A stretch of 64,000 nucleotides of DNA, taken from contig JAEZKK010000011.1 in NCBI GenBank assembly GCA_023415495.1, positions 186,001 through 250,000 on the forward strand, written 5' to 3'. The position numbers were made by a program, and so were the translations under genes. Every line of letters starts with the position of its first letter. Position 1 is the first letter of the stretch. The DNA is from Bacteroidota bacterium (GTDB lineage: Bacteria; Bacteroidota; Bacteroidia; Bacteroidales; P3). Under the pieces are notes generated by a model. It made no database searches. It was not told the DNA's origin and worked only from the letters and a program-made list of their open reading frames with translations. This document shows positions 26,195 through 34,746 of this stretch, piece by piece.

Positions 26195-26761
26195 ATGAAA
26201 CTAATTATGAGTAAGCACATAGATATTAACCAACAAGAATATGGCAAGTTACTTCAACAGGCTGTAGACCAAATTCGCAATGTGCGTACACAGATTGCAA
26301 AGCAAATAAATAGTGCTGCACAGTCGGTATACTGGTATTTGGGTAAATTGCTTTACGAAAAACAATTAGAAGAAGACTATGGTAGCGGAGTTGTGAATCA
26401 ACTATCAGTTGACCTGAAAAAAGAATTTCCAGATTTGGGGTTGTCTCCACGATATTTATGGGATATGAAACGCTTTTACGAACGTTATCATCAGGCACAC
26501 CCAAAACTGCGACAAGCTGTCGCAGTTTTACCTTGGGGACATAATCTCCTTTTAATTAACAAGGTACTATCGGTTGAAACTACTGAATTTTATGCAAATG
26601 AAGCTTTATCACAAAGGGCTGGTCGAGAAATTGCCTTACAAGACATAAATAAACCCATTGGCGTATCCGAATATCAATTATTGCTCCCTAAAGATAAATT
26701 GCAAGCTTTACTCACAAACGAATTAAATAATAATGAAGAAAATGAATCATTATTTTTATAA
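26195..26761 (+). pseudogene. DUF1016 (YhcG-type) protein with the nuclease domain deleted
   Basis: This 188-residue frame contains the DUF1016 N-terminal helical domain (about residues 10-140: WYLGKLLYEKQ, LGLSPRYLWDMKRFYERY, LPWGHNLLLINKV). It then jumps to the extreme C-terminal family motif ALQDINKPIGVSEYQL. Full-length members are around 350 residues and carry a PDDEXK nuclease domain between these parts; it is absent here, apparently by an in-frame deletion near residue 150. The start could be the ATG at 26195 or 26207. The 3' end overlaps the truncated RHS gene by 29 bp. I read it as a remnant, though a stable nuclease-less protein cannot be excluded. Confidence 0.75.
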
Positions 26762-28115
26762 GATAGAAAAGGGCTTGGAAGACTTCCTATCATGTAAGCA
26801 AACCCTTTACGCAAGCCCACTTATCACCATCAACGACAAAGGTTACACCAAACACTACTTTGAAGAAGGCAAAAGGATCTGCAGTAAGATAGGCAGTGGA
26901 GGACTTATTGAAGTAGGAAATATAATAGAAGGGATAAGTCAAGGTATAGAGGAAATAAGAGATATACAGAGAGAAGGAGTAGAAAGGACCTTTGATATGT
27001 GTATGCAATTACATCCATACATAAAGACAAATAACCTCCACAAAACAGTAGTAAAACCCTACGAAGGACAAATCAACCCAGGCGAACCAATCTTCTATTA
27101 CCACTCCGACCACTTAGGCAGTGCTTCCTTCCTAACCGACACTAACGGCATAGAAACCCAACAATTAGTCTACCTACCATTCGGCGAGGATTGGATAGAT
27201 ATGAAATACAACACCTCACAATACGACACCCCATACAAATTCAACGGCAAAGAAAAAGACGAAGAATTGCGAAGCAATCGTGAGTACAATAATATAAATA
27301 ATAAATACCACGAACAAACGGGATATAACAACTACGGCGCCCGCTACTACTACGACTGGGCAAGCATCTGGCTCTCCGTCGACCCAATGAGCGACAAATA
27401 TCCACATGTTACAAGTTATAACTATTGTGCAAATAATCCAGTAATGCTTGTGGATCCGGATGGAAGAAGCCCTAACCCTCCAAGATCAAGAATTGAATAC
27501 AGAGGGAAAGGCGAGTTCGGAATCAATATAGGTAATTTAAACAAAGCGACAAGAATGAGATTTAATGAAGCTAATAAGAACTCTAGGTGGAATACAGGAG
27601 AGATAGGTCTTAGTACTACTGTTGCAACATTAACAATACAAAAATCTTCTACACCTGAAGCCGTAGGAGTAGAACCAGGACACACAACAGTAAAAACGGT
27701 TAGCGAAAGAATTGCTAAATCAACTGGACAACCAGACAAAAGAGATTCACGAACTCTAAGCACCGTTGGAGGAGGTTCTAAGTCAAGAGGTGCTAGTGCT
27801 GCAATGTTAATTGTAGATGCTGCTATACTGACATATGATATATGGAATATTTTATCTGTTGATGGAGATATGAATGCAATAGCTAAACAAAAAGGATTAT
27901 TAGAAAAATCATACGATGTAGTAAAAAGCAGACTAAATGACATTGACTCTAAGTATCAAAATGAAAATGATATAGGAGCAATTATTAATTTTGTCTTTCA
28001 AGGAGAAAACAAAACGGGGAATCCTGACATTAGTAGAATAGGAACAGACATTTTAAAAAAGGAAAAAAGATATGATCAAACAACAAAAAAGGTTAAACCA
28101 TTTATTCAGGAATAA
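26733..28115 (+). CDS. Orphan RHS core with variable C-terminal toxin domain
   Basis: A 460-residue fragment of a polymorphic toxin. Residues 30-60 (GYTKHYFEEGKRICSKIG) belong to the last RHS repeat, and about 118-245 form the RHS-associated core (YYHSDHLGSASFL, KFNGKEKDEE, YGARYYYDW, SYNYCANNPVMLVDPDGR). The core normally ends where the toxin begins; residues 245-460 are an unrelated tail without a motif I know. The N-terminal delivery part and nearly all repeats are missing, so the gene is either a silent cassette or a remnant. Bases 27030-27400 are visibly richer in C than the surroundings, while the toxin tail returns to AT-rich codons. The candidate immunity gene overlaps its end by 44 bp. 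Confidence 0.75.
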   Translation: MKKMNHYFYKIEKGLEDFLSCKQTLYASPLITINDKGYTKHYFEEGKRICSKIGSGGLIEVGNIIEGISQGIEEIRDIQREGVERTFDMCMQLHPYIKTNNLHKTVVKPYEGQINPGEPIFYYHSDHLGSASFLTDTNGIETQQLVYLPFGEDWIDMKYNTSQYDTPYKFNGKEKDEELRSNREYNNINNKYHEQTGYNNYGARYYYDWASIWLSVDPMSDKYPHVTSYNYCANNPVMLVDPDGRSPNPPRSRIEYRGKGEFGINIGNLNKATRMRFNEANKNSRWNTGEIGLSTTVATLTIQKSSTPEAVGVEPGHTTVKTVSERIAKSTGQPDKRDSRTLSTVGGGSKSRGASAAMLIVDAAILTYDIWNILSVDGDMNAIAKQKGLLEKSYDVVKSRLNDIDSKYQNENDIGAIINFVFQGENKTGNPDISRIGTDILKKEKRYDQTTKKVKPFIQE

Positions 28116-28596
28116 ATTAATAATAATTTTAATTGGAGTGATAATCGTAATTGGATTGTTAATTTTTGTAATCGTTAAAACATATAAATCTCCAATAGAA
28201 AGAAAGTTAATAGGAACTTGGAATGTTGAAATGGAGAATTCATATTGGGAGAGAGATAGTATTTATAATTGGTGTCTTACAATTATGGAGATTGAGGACA
28301 AAAATCAATGTATTTTACCTACGTTATGTGATACAAATTTTACTGTTGATGAAAGATGGGCAAAAGCTACAGGCACTTGGGAAATCATAAGTACTAATCC
28401 AGATTTTGTATTTTTCAATGTTCCTAATAGCCCTTTACATGGTAAATATGCAATTCGTTTCTTTATAGATGAGAAAGGATATGGAAAATCAAAGAATAAT
28501 ATTTATAAAATTGAGCTAATAAACGATTCAACATACTTGATTTGTAATAAAGGTGGCTTTATACTAAAAAATACTGTAAAGGATTGGGAGAAATAA
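28072..28596 (+). CDS. Membrane-anchored lipocalin-like protein, candidate immunity protein
   Basis: A 174-residue protein with one membrane segment (about residues 17-38) preceded by basic residues, so the C-terminal part is probably periplasmic. That part begins IERKLIGTWNVEM and has the strand pattern of lipocalin-like domains; WNVEMENSYWERDS and GTWEIISTNPDFVFF are typical. Overlap with the end of the RHS toxin frame is the standard position of an immunity gene, and that is the only evidence for the role. Membrane location would fit protection against a toxin acting at or outside the inner membrane. Confidence 0.6.
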   Translation: MIKQQKRLNHLFRNKLIIILIGVIIVIGLLIFVIVKTYKSPIERKLIGTWNVEMENSYWERDSIYNWCLTIMEIEDKNQCILPTLCDTNFTVDERWAKATGTWEIISTNPDFVFFNVPNSPLHGKYAIRFFIDEKGYGKSKNNIYKIELINDSTYLICNKGGFILKNTVKDWEK

Positions 28597-28659
28597 TTGA
28601 AAGTGAAATAGAGTTGTAATGAGTAATCTAAATAATTAACAATACAAAACTACAATTAA

Positions 28660-28769
28660 GTTTTACGGCGTAAAACGTTTTGTTTTATCAAGTAATACGA
28701 TGTGTAATACGGCGTAAAACAGGTTATATTATCAAGTAAAACGAGTGGTAAAATGGCGTAAAACGAGAA
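28660..28769. repeat. Phased array of GTAAAAC/CGTAAAAC units (5 x 22 bp)
   Basis: Five consecutive 22-bp segments start at 28660, 28682, 28704, 28726 and 28748. The first contains the palindrome GTTTTACGGCGTAAAAC. Segments 1, 3 and 5 share GGCGTAAAAC and segments 2 and 4 share TATCAAGTAA, giving a 44-bp higher-order period. Confidence 0.8.
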
Positions 28770-28838
28770 TAATATGATTTAAGAATATTTAAGTATTCAA
28801 GTATTGAAAATGGAGAAATTTGGTAGAAAAGCCAAAAT

Positions 28839-28970
28839 CATTTGATGTTGAGGGTACGATTATTTGATCCAGAGGGTATGATCATTTGATGTTTAGGGGT
28901 CAAACATCAAATAAATGAGGGGTCAACATCAAATGAATTTACCCCAAGCATCAAATAGTTTTTTGTGACT
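28839..28970. repeat. Phased array of CATTTGAT / CATCAAAT units (6 x 22 bp)
   Basis: Six segments start at 28839, 28861, 28883, 28905, 28927 and 28949, each 22 bp. The first three carry YATTTGATSY followed by GGGT; the last three carry the inverse CATCAAAT with GGGGTCAA or its complement ACCCC. The array is therefore a large dyad centred near 28904. Confidence 0.85.
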
Positions 28971-29110
28971 GTTAAATTCATTAAGAATTGGATAAGCCTT
29001 TTTACAAGCAATAAAACAGTAAAATGAATTGGAATAAAAGTACTAAGTTTGAAGAGAGCAGGAAGTTGAAAGCATAAAGCATAAATTAACACTTCGTTTT
29101 AATTTTTTAG

Positions 29111-29180
29111 AATCAAATTCTACGGAATTGTAATCAAATTACAAAAAAATAGAATCAAATTACATTTTTATAGAATCAAA
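29111..29180. repeat. Phased array of AATCAAATT units (4 x 21 bp)
   Basis: AATCAAA-type boxes begin at 29111, 29132, 29153 and 29174, exactly 21 bp apart. The units are A/T-rich with a short dyad around each box (for example GAATCAAATTC). Confidence 0.8.
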
Positions 29181-29223
29181 AGAGAAGTGTGTGTAAAGGG
29201 TTTTGTTATTGGTGAAGATTTAA

Positions 29224-29402
29224 ACTTCTTCTTTTTACTTTTAGACCTCTTGTTTTTAAAATTAGACTTCTTGTTTATGGTCAAAAAATCGGATTTTTTG
29301 GGTCGAAAAATCGGATTTTTTGGGGAAGAAAATCGGATTTTTTGGGTGAAATATCTTCTTCTAAATTCAAAATAAAGGCCTCTAAATTTAAAATTAAGAA
29401 GT
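29224..29402. repeat. Composite phased array: ACTTCTT, ATCGGATTTTTT and CTAAATT units
   Basis: Three ACYTCTT units lie at 29224, 29245 and 29266 (21 bp). Three ATCGGATTTTTTGG units follow at 29288, 29310 and 29332 (22 bp). Then CTAAATT units lie at 29361 and 29382 (21 bp), closing with AAGAAGTGT, the inverse of the first motif. The outer motifs thus form inverted arms around the central triplet. With the previous three arrays it fills the 1-kb spacer 28597-29619. The plus-strand frame open here is low-complexity and not treated as a gene. Confidence 0.75.
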
Positions 29403-29544
29403 GTGAGGGGTGAATATGCAAGTTCTCTTATTGTGGATTTGAAAATAGTTTAAATAATAAGGTTGAAGAGTTCTGAATTAAGTATACTTGTCTTAGTGCA
29501 ACAAACATTAAAATCTATTAGGAGTCGTATAGTTTTATTTCAAT

Positions 29545-29577
29545 GCCTTTGGTAAAATAATACTGGAGGCTTTTTTT
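29545..29577 (+). terminator. Terminator-like stem, near-copy of the one at 25633
   Basis: GCCTTTGGTA (29545-29554) can pair with TACTGGAGGC (29561-29570) through several G-U pairs, followed by seven T. Its 3' half, AATACTGGAGGCTTTTTT (29559-29576), is identical to 25650-25667. No gene ends just upstream. Confidence 0.65.
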
Positions 29578-29619
29578 ATTATTACGTATCTTTGCAATAA
29601 GTTTTACTAAGATTATTTT

Positions 29620-30984
29620 ATGCAAGAAAAGGGATTACCTACTGAATTGGGGACTAAGAATGTTTGGAAATTGCTTGTTCAATATGCTGTTCCGTCGGTT
29701 ATTGCAATGACTGCAGCTTCTGTTTATAATATTACTGACAGTATATTTATTGGGCAGGGAGTAGGTGCATTGGCTATTTCGGGGCTGGCTGTTACCTTCC
29801 CTTTTATTAATCTTGCTGCTGCCTTTGGAGCAATGGTAGGGGTTGGAGCTTCTACCCTAATGTCTTTGCGTTTAGGGCAGAAAGACTATGAAGTTGCTAA
29901 TAAAATATTAGGAAATGTATTGCTGCTCAATATTACCCTTGGTATTCTACTCTCTGTTGTAATGCTTAGTTTCCTTGACCCGATTCTATACTTCTTTGGA
30001 GCAAGCTATGCGACTATTCCTTATGCTCGAGATTATATGGTTGTGATATTGCTTGGAAATGTTATAACTCATATGTATTTTGGATTAAATGCATTGCTTA
30101 GAGCCTCTGGTCATCCTAAAATATCCATGTACACTACCTTAATCTCAGTACTTATAAATTTAATCCTAACTCCAATTTTTATTTATAAATTTGATTGGGG
30201 TATAAGAGGAGCGGCATTAGCGACAGTTATCTCCCAAACCCTTATGCTTTTATGGCAATTGAAGATATTTACTAATACCAATAATTTTATTCATTTACAG
30301 AGAAAGGCAATACGCTTTAAGAGAAAGATTGTTTTCGATATGCTATCTATTGGGCTTTCTCCTTTTCTGATGAATGTAACTGCAAGTGCTGTAGTAATAA
30401 TTATGAATCAGAGCCTTCTACGATATGGAGGGGATAATGCCGTTGGAGCTTTTGGGATAATAAATCGTGTTGCTTTTCTTTTCCCTATGGTGGTTTTGGG
30501 TCTAACTCAGGGGATGCAACCAATAGTAGGATATAATTATGGAGCAGGGAATTTCAGCAGAATGAATAAAGCTTTGAAATATACTATATTTCTGGCAACA
30601 GGAGTTACAACAATAGGATTTTTGATAGGAGAGTTTATGCCTCGAATGGTAGCCTCTGTGTTTACAACCGACGAAGAACTTATAGGATATTCAGTTGAGG
30701 GCTTGCGTATAGTGCTAATCTTCTTCCCAATAATTGGCTTCCAAATGGCTTCATCCTATTTCTTTCAAAGCATAGGTATGACTAAGAAAGCAATATTTAT
30801 GTCCCTAACTCGTCAAGTATTATTCTTAATTCCTGGTTTGCTAATCCTTCCTTCTTTCTTTGGATTAAAAGGTATTTGGTATAGCATGCCTCTTAGCGAT
30901 TTACTCTCAGCAATTGTTGCCGCCTTCTTGCTTGCATCACAATATAAGAAGACTAATCTTTTAATTAAAACTCAAAATAAATAA
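29620..30984 (+). CDS. MATE-family efflux transporter
   Basis: A 454-residue inner-membrane antiporter with about twelve hydrophobic helices. Recognisable MATE features are VWKLLVQYAVPSVIAMTA near 13, DSIFIGQGVGALAISGLAV in the first helices, and GLTQGMQPIVGYNYGAGN near 296-312 in the second half. Members export cationic drugs, dyes or metabolites in exchange for sodium or protons; the substrate here is unknown. A -7 box TATCTTTG (29587-29594) lies directly behind the terminator-like stem. The next gene follows 4 bp later, so the two are cotranscribed. Confidence 0.92.
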   Translation: MQEKGLPTELGTKNVWKLLVQYAVPSVIAMTAASVYNITDSIFIGQGVGALAISGLAVTFPFINLAAAFGAMVGVGASTLMSLRLGQKDYEVANKILGNVLLLNITLGILLSVVMLSFLDPILYFFGASYATIPYARDYMVVILLGNVITHMYFGLNALLRASGHPKISMYTTLISVLINLILTPIFIYKFDWGIRGAALATVISQTLMLLWQLKIFTNTNNFIHLQRKAIRFKRKIVFDMLSIGLSPFLMNVTASAVVIIMNQSLLRYGGDNAVGAFGIINRVAFLFPMVVLGLTQGMQPIVGYNYGAGNFSRMNKALKYTIFLATGVTTIGFLIGEFMPRMVASVFTTDEELIGYSVEGLRIVLIFFPIIGFQMASSYFFQSIGMTKKAIFMSLTRQVLFLIPGLLILPSFFGLKGIWYSMPLSDLLSAIVAAFLLASQYKKTNLLIKTQNK

Positions 30985-30988
30985 AGTT

Positions 30989-31615
30989 ATGAATACAAAC
31001 TATGTAATATGTATAGGTAGACAACCTGGGAGTGGAGGATTTATAATTGGTAAAAAACTTGCTCAAGAATTGGAGTTAAACTTTTATGATAAGGAGTTGT
31101 TACAGTTAGCTTCGCAAGAGAGCGGATTAGGAAAGGAGTTTTTTGAGAAATATGACGAGAAAACCATTCATAATCTTTATGGAGGATTGGTAGGTATTCA
31201 AGGTTCGTTTATGGGAGAGATTAATGCAGGTTATTATTTAAATAATGAGAACTTGTTTTCGATTCAAAGTAAGGTTATTCGCAATTTAGCAGATAAAGAG
31301 CCTTGTCTGTTTGTTGGTCGTTGCTCTGATTATATTCTTAAAGAGCATCCTCGTTGTCTAAGTGTATTTATCACTGCCGATATTTCCGATAGGGTAAAGA
31401 GAGTAAGCCAAGACCTTGACCTTAATGAGTCGAAGGCTATTGCATATCTTAACAAGATGGATAAGAAAAGAGCCAATTACTATAACTACTTCACAAACAA
31501 AAAGTGGGGAGAAGCCACCTCTTACCATATCTCAATCAATTCTTCTGTTTTAGGAATAGACTCAACAGTAGAAATGATTAAAGAAATGGTAAAAAGAAGA
31601 TTTGAAATCCAATAA
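30989..31615 (+). CDS. Cytidylate-kinase-like P-loop protein
   Basis: A 208-residue protein of the cytidylate-kinase-like (AAA_26) family. The N-terminus ICIGRQPGSGGFIIGKKLA is a divergent P loop (GRQPGSGG instead of GPxGSGK). FYDKELLQLASQESG is the family's second signature, and VGRCSDYIL near 105 corresponds to the strand before the lid. The family's substrate is not established; authentic Cmk lacks the GRxxGSGG form. It is coupled to the MATE gene. Confidence 0.85.
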   Translation: MNTNYVICIGRQPGSGGFIIGKKLAQELELNFYDKELLQLASQESGLGKEFFEKYDEKTIHNLYGGLVGIQGSFMGEINAGYYLNNENLFSIQSKVIRNLADKEPCLFVGRCSDYILKEHPRCLSVFITADISDRVKRVSQDLDLNESKAIAYLNKMDKKRANYYNYFTNKKWGEATSYHISINSSVLGIDSTVEMIKEMVKRRFEIQ

Positions 31616-31651
31616 ATAAATTATCAGAAATAAGAATAAAACCCTTTTCTC

Positions 31652-31682
31652 TTTGCAAAACAATATTTATTTCATAAGTTTG
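31652..31682 (+). promoter_or_regulatory. Promoter TTTG-N19-TAAGTTTG
   Basis: TTTG at 31652-31655, 19 bp, then TAAGTTTG at 31675-31682: exact consensus spacing, 30 bp before the start codon at 31712. Confidence 0.75.
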
Positions 31683-31711
31683 CAAGATTGCTTTAATCTC
31701 ATTTCAAAATA

Positions 31712-33595
31712 ATGAAACTTTTTAATTGTCTTATAAATAAACTACTTGCCAGGAAGTTGCTTCTAAAACAAAAGGATATTGAAGATTATTTTATTCTCTT
31801 TTTGCTTTTGGCAATTACCTTATTTCCATTGACCAAAATATGGATAACTACAGCAGATGATATGGATAATTTCCTATTATCTCATCTGATAAGTAATCCT
31901 TTTCAGAGTGGTTTTGAAATGGCTAAATATCTTAGCCGATTTTATAATACTTTTACATACTGGATTAATTTTATCCCTTATCTAAAACTATCTCAGGTAT
32001 TCTATTCTTTCTTTTTGATTACACCTTTTATTGTTTTATTCCTCCTTTTCCTAAATTTTATTAGCAAAATATCATCTAACCGTAGTCTTTCTTTTTTTGT
32101 TGGGATTTTATTTGTTTCCAATTTTCAAATATTAGGCTATCATTCTATTACAACTGCTTATCCTTTTTTTTACACATTGGCATTTTGTTTAATCTTACTT
32201 GCCTTTAATCTTCAGATTTCTTACTATAAAAAACAAAGGTATTATTTGATAATACTGTCTTCAGTTTTAATCTTTATTGCATCTCTATTTTATGAGTCCT
32301 TTATAACATATATTTTAATTTCAGTACTTATTTTTTTATGGAAGAATGATTTGTTTGTTAATTTCAAGAAGGATAGGGTAATTAAACATGGATTTCAGAT
32401 ATATCCTTATTTAGTTGTTTTTGTGGTTTATATAATTCTTTACTTAGTATTTCGTTCTATCTATCCTGTTCAATATTGGGGAAGTAAGATACCTCATGAT
32501 TTGGAGATAATAAAAGCATTCAAGACTGCTACACAGCTTGGATTTTTCTCATTGCCACTTAAGAGTTATTTTTCTCATCAAGGTTTTTTAACTCATTATG
32601 TTTTAGGTTTCAAAACATCGTTACTTTCTAATATTTCAATCCTTACCTATATCCAAAGTGTTTTACTGATGATGTTAACAATAAAAGGACTATGGAGATA
32701 TAAAAATATTAAATATAAGACTTTAGGTCTTTTATTAGTATTGGGAGTGCTTTTATATTATCTACCGTTACTCCCTCTTGCCTTAAGTAGTAAGTATTTT
32801 GAACAAGGAATGGAAAATTATACCCCTACTTTTCTTGCTTACTTTGGAGTGTTGATTTTTATAGCATCTTTAATACTATCTATTGCTAATTTACTTCAAA
32901 GGAATAAAGTGCTTAAAATCTTATATGTAATACTTATTGGAGTGTCTGTTTTTATAGTTTCCTTATTGACCAATCATACTAATAATGTTATTTCAAGGGA
33001 TTTGGAAGCTTCAAATCATAGATTCAATCTTGTAAAAGATATATATTCTAAAAGTGCTATTTCTTCAAATATCCCAATTTGTTTGGAAGGAGCAAATTCA
33101 ACGACTTCTGTTATGGGCTCGTATTTACTTGGACAAAAATTTACTTGGAGCAAGTTTGTAAAAAGAACAACCGATTTTGATATTAACGCTTATGATAATT
33201 ATAATGACTTTTACAATACCTACAAAGACAGCGATTCAATTCTATATATAACATTCTTTTCTCAATCAATAAAAACAAATGATGCATTGATGCTATTTGC
33301 AAAAGTCAAAGGAAAAGACCTAAAGGAAAGTTTAAATGATAATGTTTCAGATGAAATTATCCTTTCGTATTTATCCCCATATAAATCTTTTAATCTTTCC
33401 CTAATAAATCAAACGGACGATAGTGTATATGTAAACAACAGTAGTTTAAGTAAAACAATGAATTATCATTCAGCTAATATCATGTCATATAATTTCAAAA
33501 ACAAAATAATTACCTATACAATTAAAGGGGAAGAAATAAAAATCTCATCAATAAAGATTAGCAATATCTTGTATGACGACAGAAATATACAATAA
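31712..33595 (+). CDS. Polytopic membrane protein, possible GT-C-like glycosyltransferase
   Basis: A 627-residue protein with roughly ten to twelve hydrophobic helices in residues 25-430, and a soluble C-terminal region (about 440-627). The stretch TTADDMDNF after the first helix resembles the acidic loop (DD or DxD) of GT-C glycosyltransferases and of DUF6056-type proteins, which sit in the same place. No further motif is clear. If it is a GT-C enzyme it would transfer a sugar from a lipid carrier on the outer face of the inner membrane. It has its own promoter and is followed by secreted-protein genes. Confidence 0.5.
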   Translation: MKLFNCLINKLLARKLLLKQKDIEDYFILFLLLAITLFPLTKIWITTADDMDNFLLSHLISNPFQSGFEMAKYLSRFYNTFTYWINFIPYLKLSQVFYSFFLITPFIVLFLLFLNFISKISSNRSLSFFVGILFVSNFQILGYHSITTAYPFFYTLAFCLILLAFNLQISYYKKQRYYLIILSSVLIFIASLFYESFITYILISVLIFLWKNDLFVNFKKDRVIKHGFQIYPYLVVFVVYIILYLVFRSIYPVQYWGSKIPHDLEIIKAFKTATQLGFFSLPLKSYFSHQGFLTHYVLGFKTSLLSNISILTYIQSVLLMMLTIKGLWRYKNIKYKTLGLLLVLGVLLYYLPLLPLALSSKYFEQGMENYTPTFLAYFGVLIFIASLILSIANLLQRNKVLKILYVILIGVSVFIVSLLTNHTNNVISRDLEASNHRFNLVKDIYSKSAISSNIPICLEGANSTTSVMGSYLLGQKFTWSKFVKRTTDFDINAYDNYNDFYNTYKDSDSILYITFFSQSIKTNDALMLFAKVKGKDLKESLNDNVSDEIILSYLSPYKSFNLSLINQTDDSVYVNNSSLSKTMNYHSANIMSYNFKNKIITYTIKGEEIKISSIKISNILYDDRNIQ

Positions 33596-33620
33596 TAAAA
33601 GTAATTTTATTGATTTTTCT

Positions 33621-33651
33621 TTTGGTTATTAATTTTTTTTATATATCTTTG
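33621..33651 (+). promoter_or_regulatory. Promoter TTTG-N19-TATCTTTG
   Basis: TTTG 33621-33624, 19 bp, TATCTTTG 33644-33651. It lies inside the open frame that begins at 33610 and shows that the real start of the next gene is the downstream ATG at 33745. Confidence 0.78.
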
Positions 33652-33744
33652 CAGGCAAGTAATAAAAGATTTGATTTTTATTCAGTATTTAGCTATGATT
33701 ATATATTAAAAGGAATTATTTATAAACCAAAAAATAAAAAAGAG

Positions 33745-34746
33745 ATGAAAAACATCAAAAAATTATCATGTTTCATGATATTAATTGTTATTATTAATTC
33801 GAGCAATAATTTATTTTCTCAAATTAAAATAGTAAATAATAACGTTCTAGTAGGAAGCCAATTATATGGAGGTCCAGATTTTACATTGGATGTTAGAGGG
33901 AATGTATATATTTCCTGCACACCTGCAGCTTCTGGGTTTTATTTTACTACAACAATGGATGATGCTAACAATCATGTGCCTACTTTTTTGCCTCAGTGGA
34001 ATAATAGTGCAAGAATTGGTTTCCAGAATAACCAATTATTTTCAGTACATACTAAGAATTTATTTGTAAATGGACTTTATGTAACGTCAGATGTTAAGGC
34101 AAAAGAAAACATTAGAAAAATGGCTTCTTCTTTAGATAAAATAAATAAGCTAGATCTTATTCAGTTTGATTATAAAGATGATTATTTTTTGAAAAATACA
34201 GAGAAAACAAATCCTTTTATTGATGAGATTAAAGAATCTCAAAAAAATAATAATGGATTTTTAGCTCAAGACATGCAAAAAGTATTTCCGAATTTAGTTA
34301 AGTATGACAAAGATAATGATCTCCTACAAATTAATTATCTTGGTCTTATACCTGAATTAACAAAGTCAATTCAAGAATTAAGTAAAGAAGTAGATTTATT
34401 GAAATCTGAAATTACATATCTGAAATCAAGTTGTTGTATAACAGATTTTGAAGTAAAGAAATCAGAGAATGACAATTCTGAAAGTGAAGCAAAGTTATTT
34501 CAAAATACCCCTAATCCATTTGGTATAAATACAATAATTAAATTTTATATCCCTGAAAAAGTAAGAAAAGCAGATTTATATATTTATAATATGTCTGGAT
34601 TGCAAATTAAGCATATAGCTATAAATAATAGAAAAAATTCTTCACTTGAGTTAAAAGGGAGTGAGCTAGATGCAGGAATGTATATTTATTCATTGGTCAT
34701 TGATGATCAAATGATTGATTCAAAAAGAATGATAATAATAAAATAA
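33745..34746 (+). CDS. Secreted protein with S74-type chaperone domain and T9SS sorting tail
   Basis: A 333-residue protein starting MKNIKKLSC, with a signal peptide of about 27 residues ending FSQ. Residues about 114-215 form a peptidase_S74/tail-fibre intramolecular chaperone-like domain (SDVKAKENIRKM, NNGFLAQDMQKVFPNLV, INYLGLIPELTKSIQEL), followed by a short coiled coil. The C-terminus from about 255 is a type A T9SS sorting domain: NTPNPFGINTIIKFYIP, LYIYNMSGLQIK, and LDAGMYIYSL. The protein is therefore expected on the cell surface or outside. An S74-like domain in front of a T9SS tail is typical of Bacteroidota proteins that may not self-cleave. The next gene starts at the base after its stop. 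Confidence 0.82.
   Translation: MKNIKKLSCFMILIVIINSSNNLFSQIKIVNNNVLVGSQLYGGPDFTLDVRGNVYISCTPAASGFYFTTTMDDANNHVPTFLPQWNNSARIGFQNNQLFSVHTKNLFVNGLYVTSDVKAKENIRKMASSLDKINKLDLIQFDYKDDYFLKNTEKTNPFIDEIKESQKNNNGFLAQDMQKVFPNLVKYDKDNDLLQINYLGLIPELTKSIQELSKEVDLLKSEITYLKSSCCITDFEVKKSENDNSESEAKLFQNTPNPFGINTIIKFYIPEKVRKADLYIYNMSGLQIKHIAINNRKNSSLELKGSELDAGMYIYSLVIDDQMIDSKRMIIIK

Noticed and set aside
27422..27943. 173-codon minus-strand frame opposite the RHS toxin tail
   Set aside because: The plus frame continues from a clear RHS core and has normal codon use; the antisense frame shows no domain or start signal.
29187..29375. 62-codon plus-strand frame in the repeat spacer
   Set aside because: Low-complexity translation (FFLLLDLLFL, FLGRKIGFFG) of the 21/22-bp arrays, without promoter or homology.
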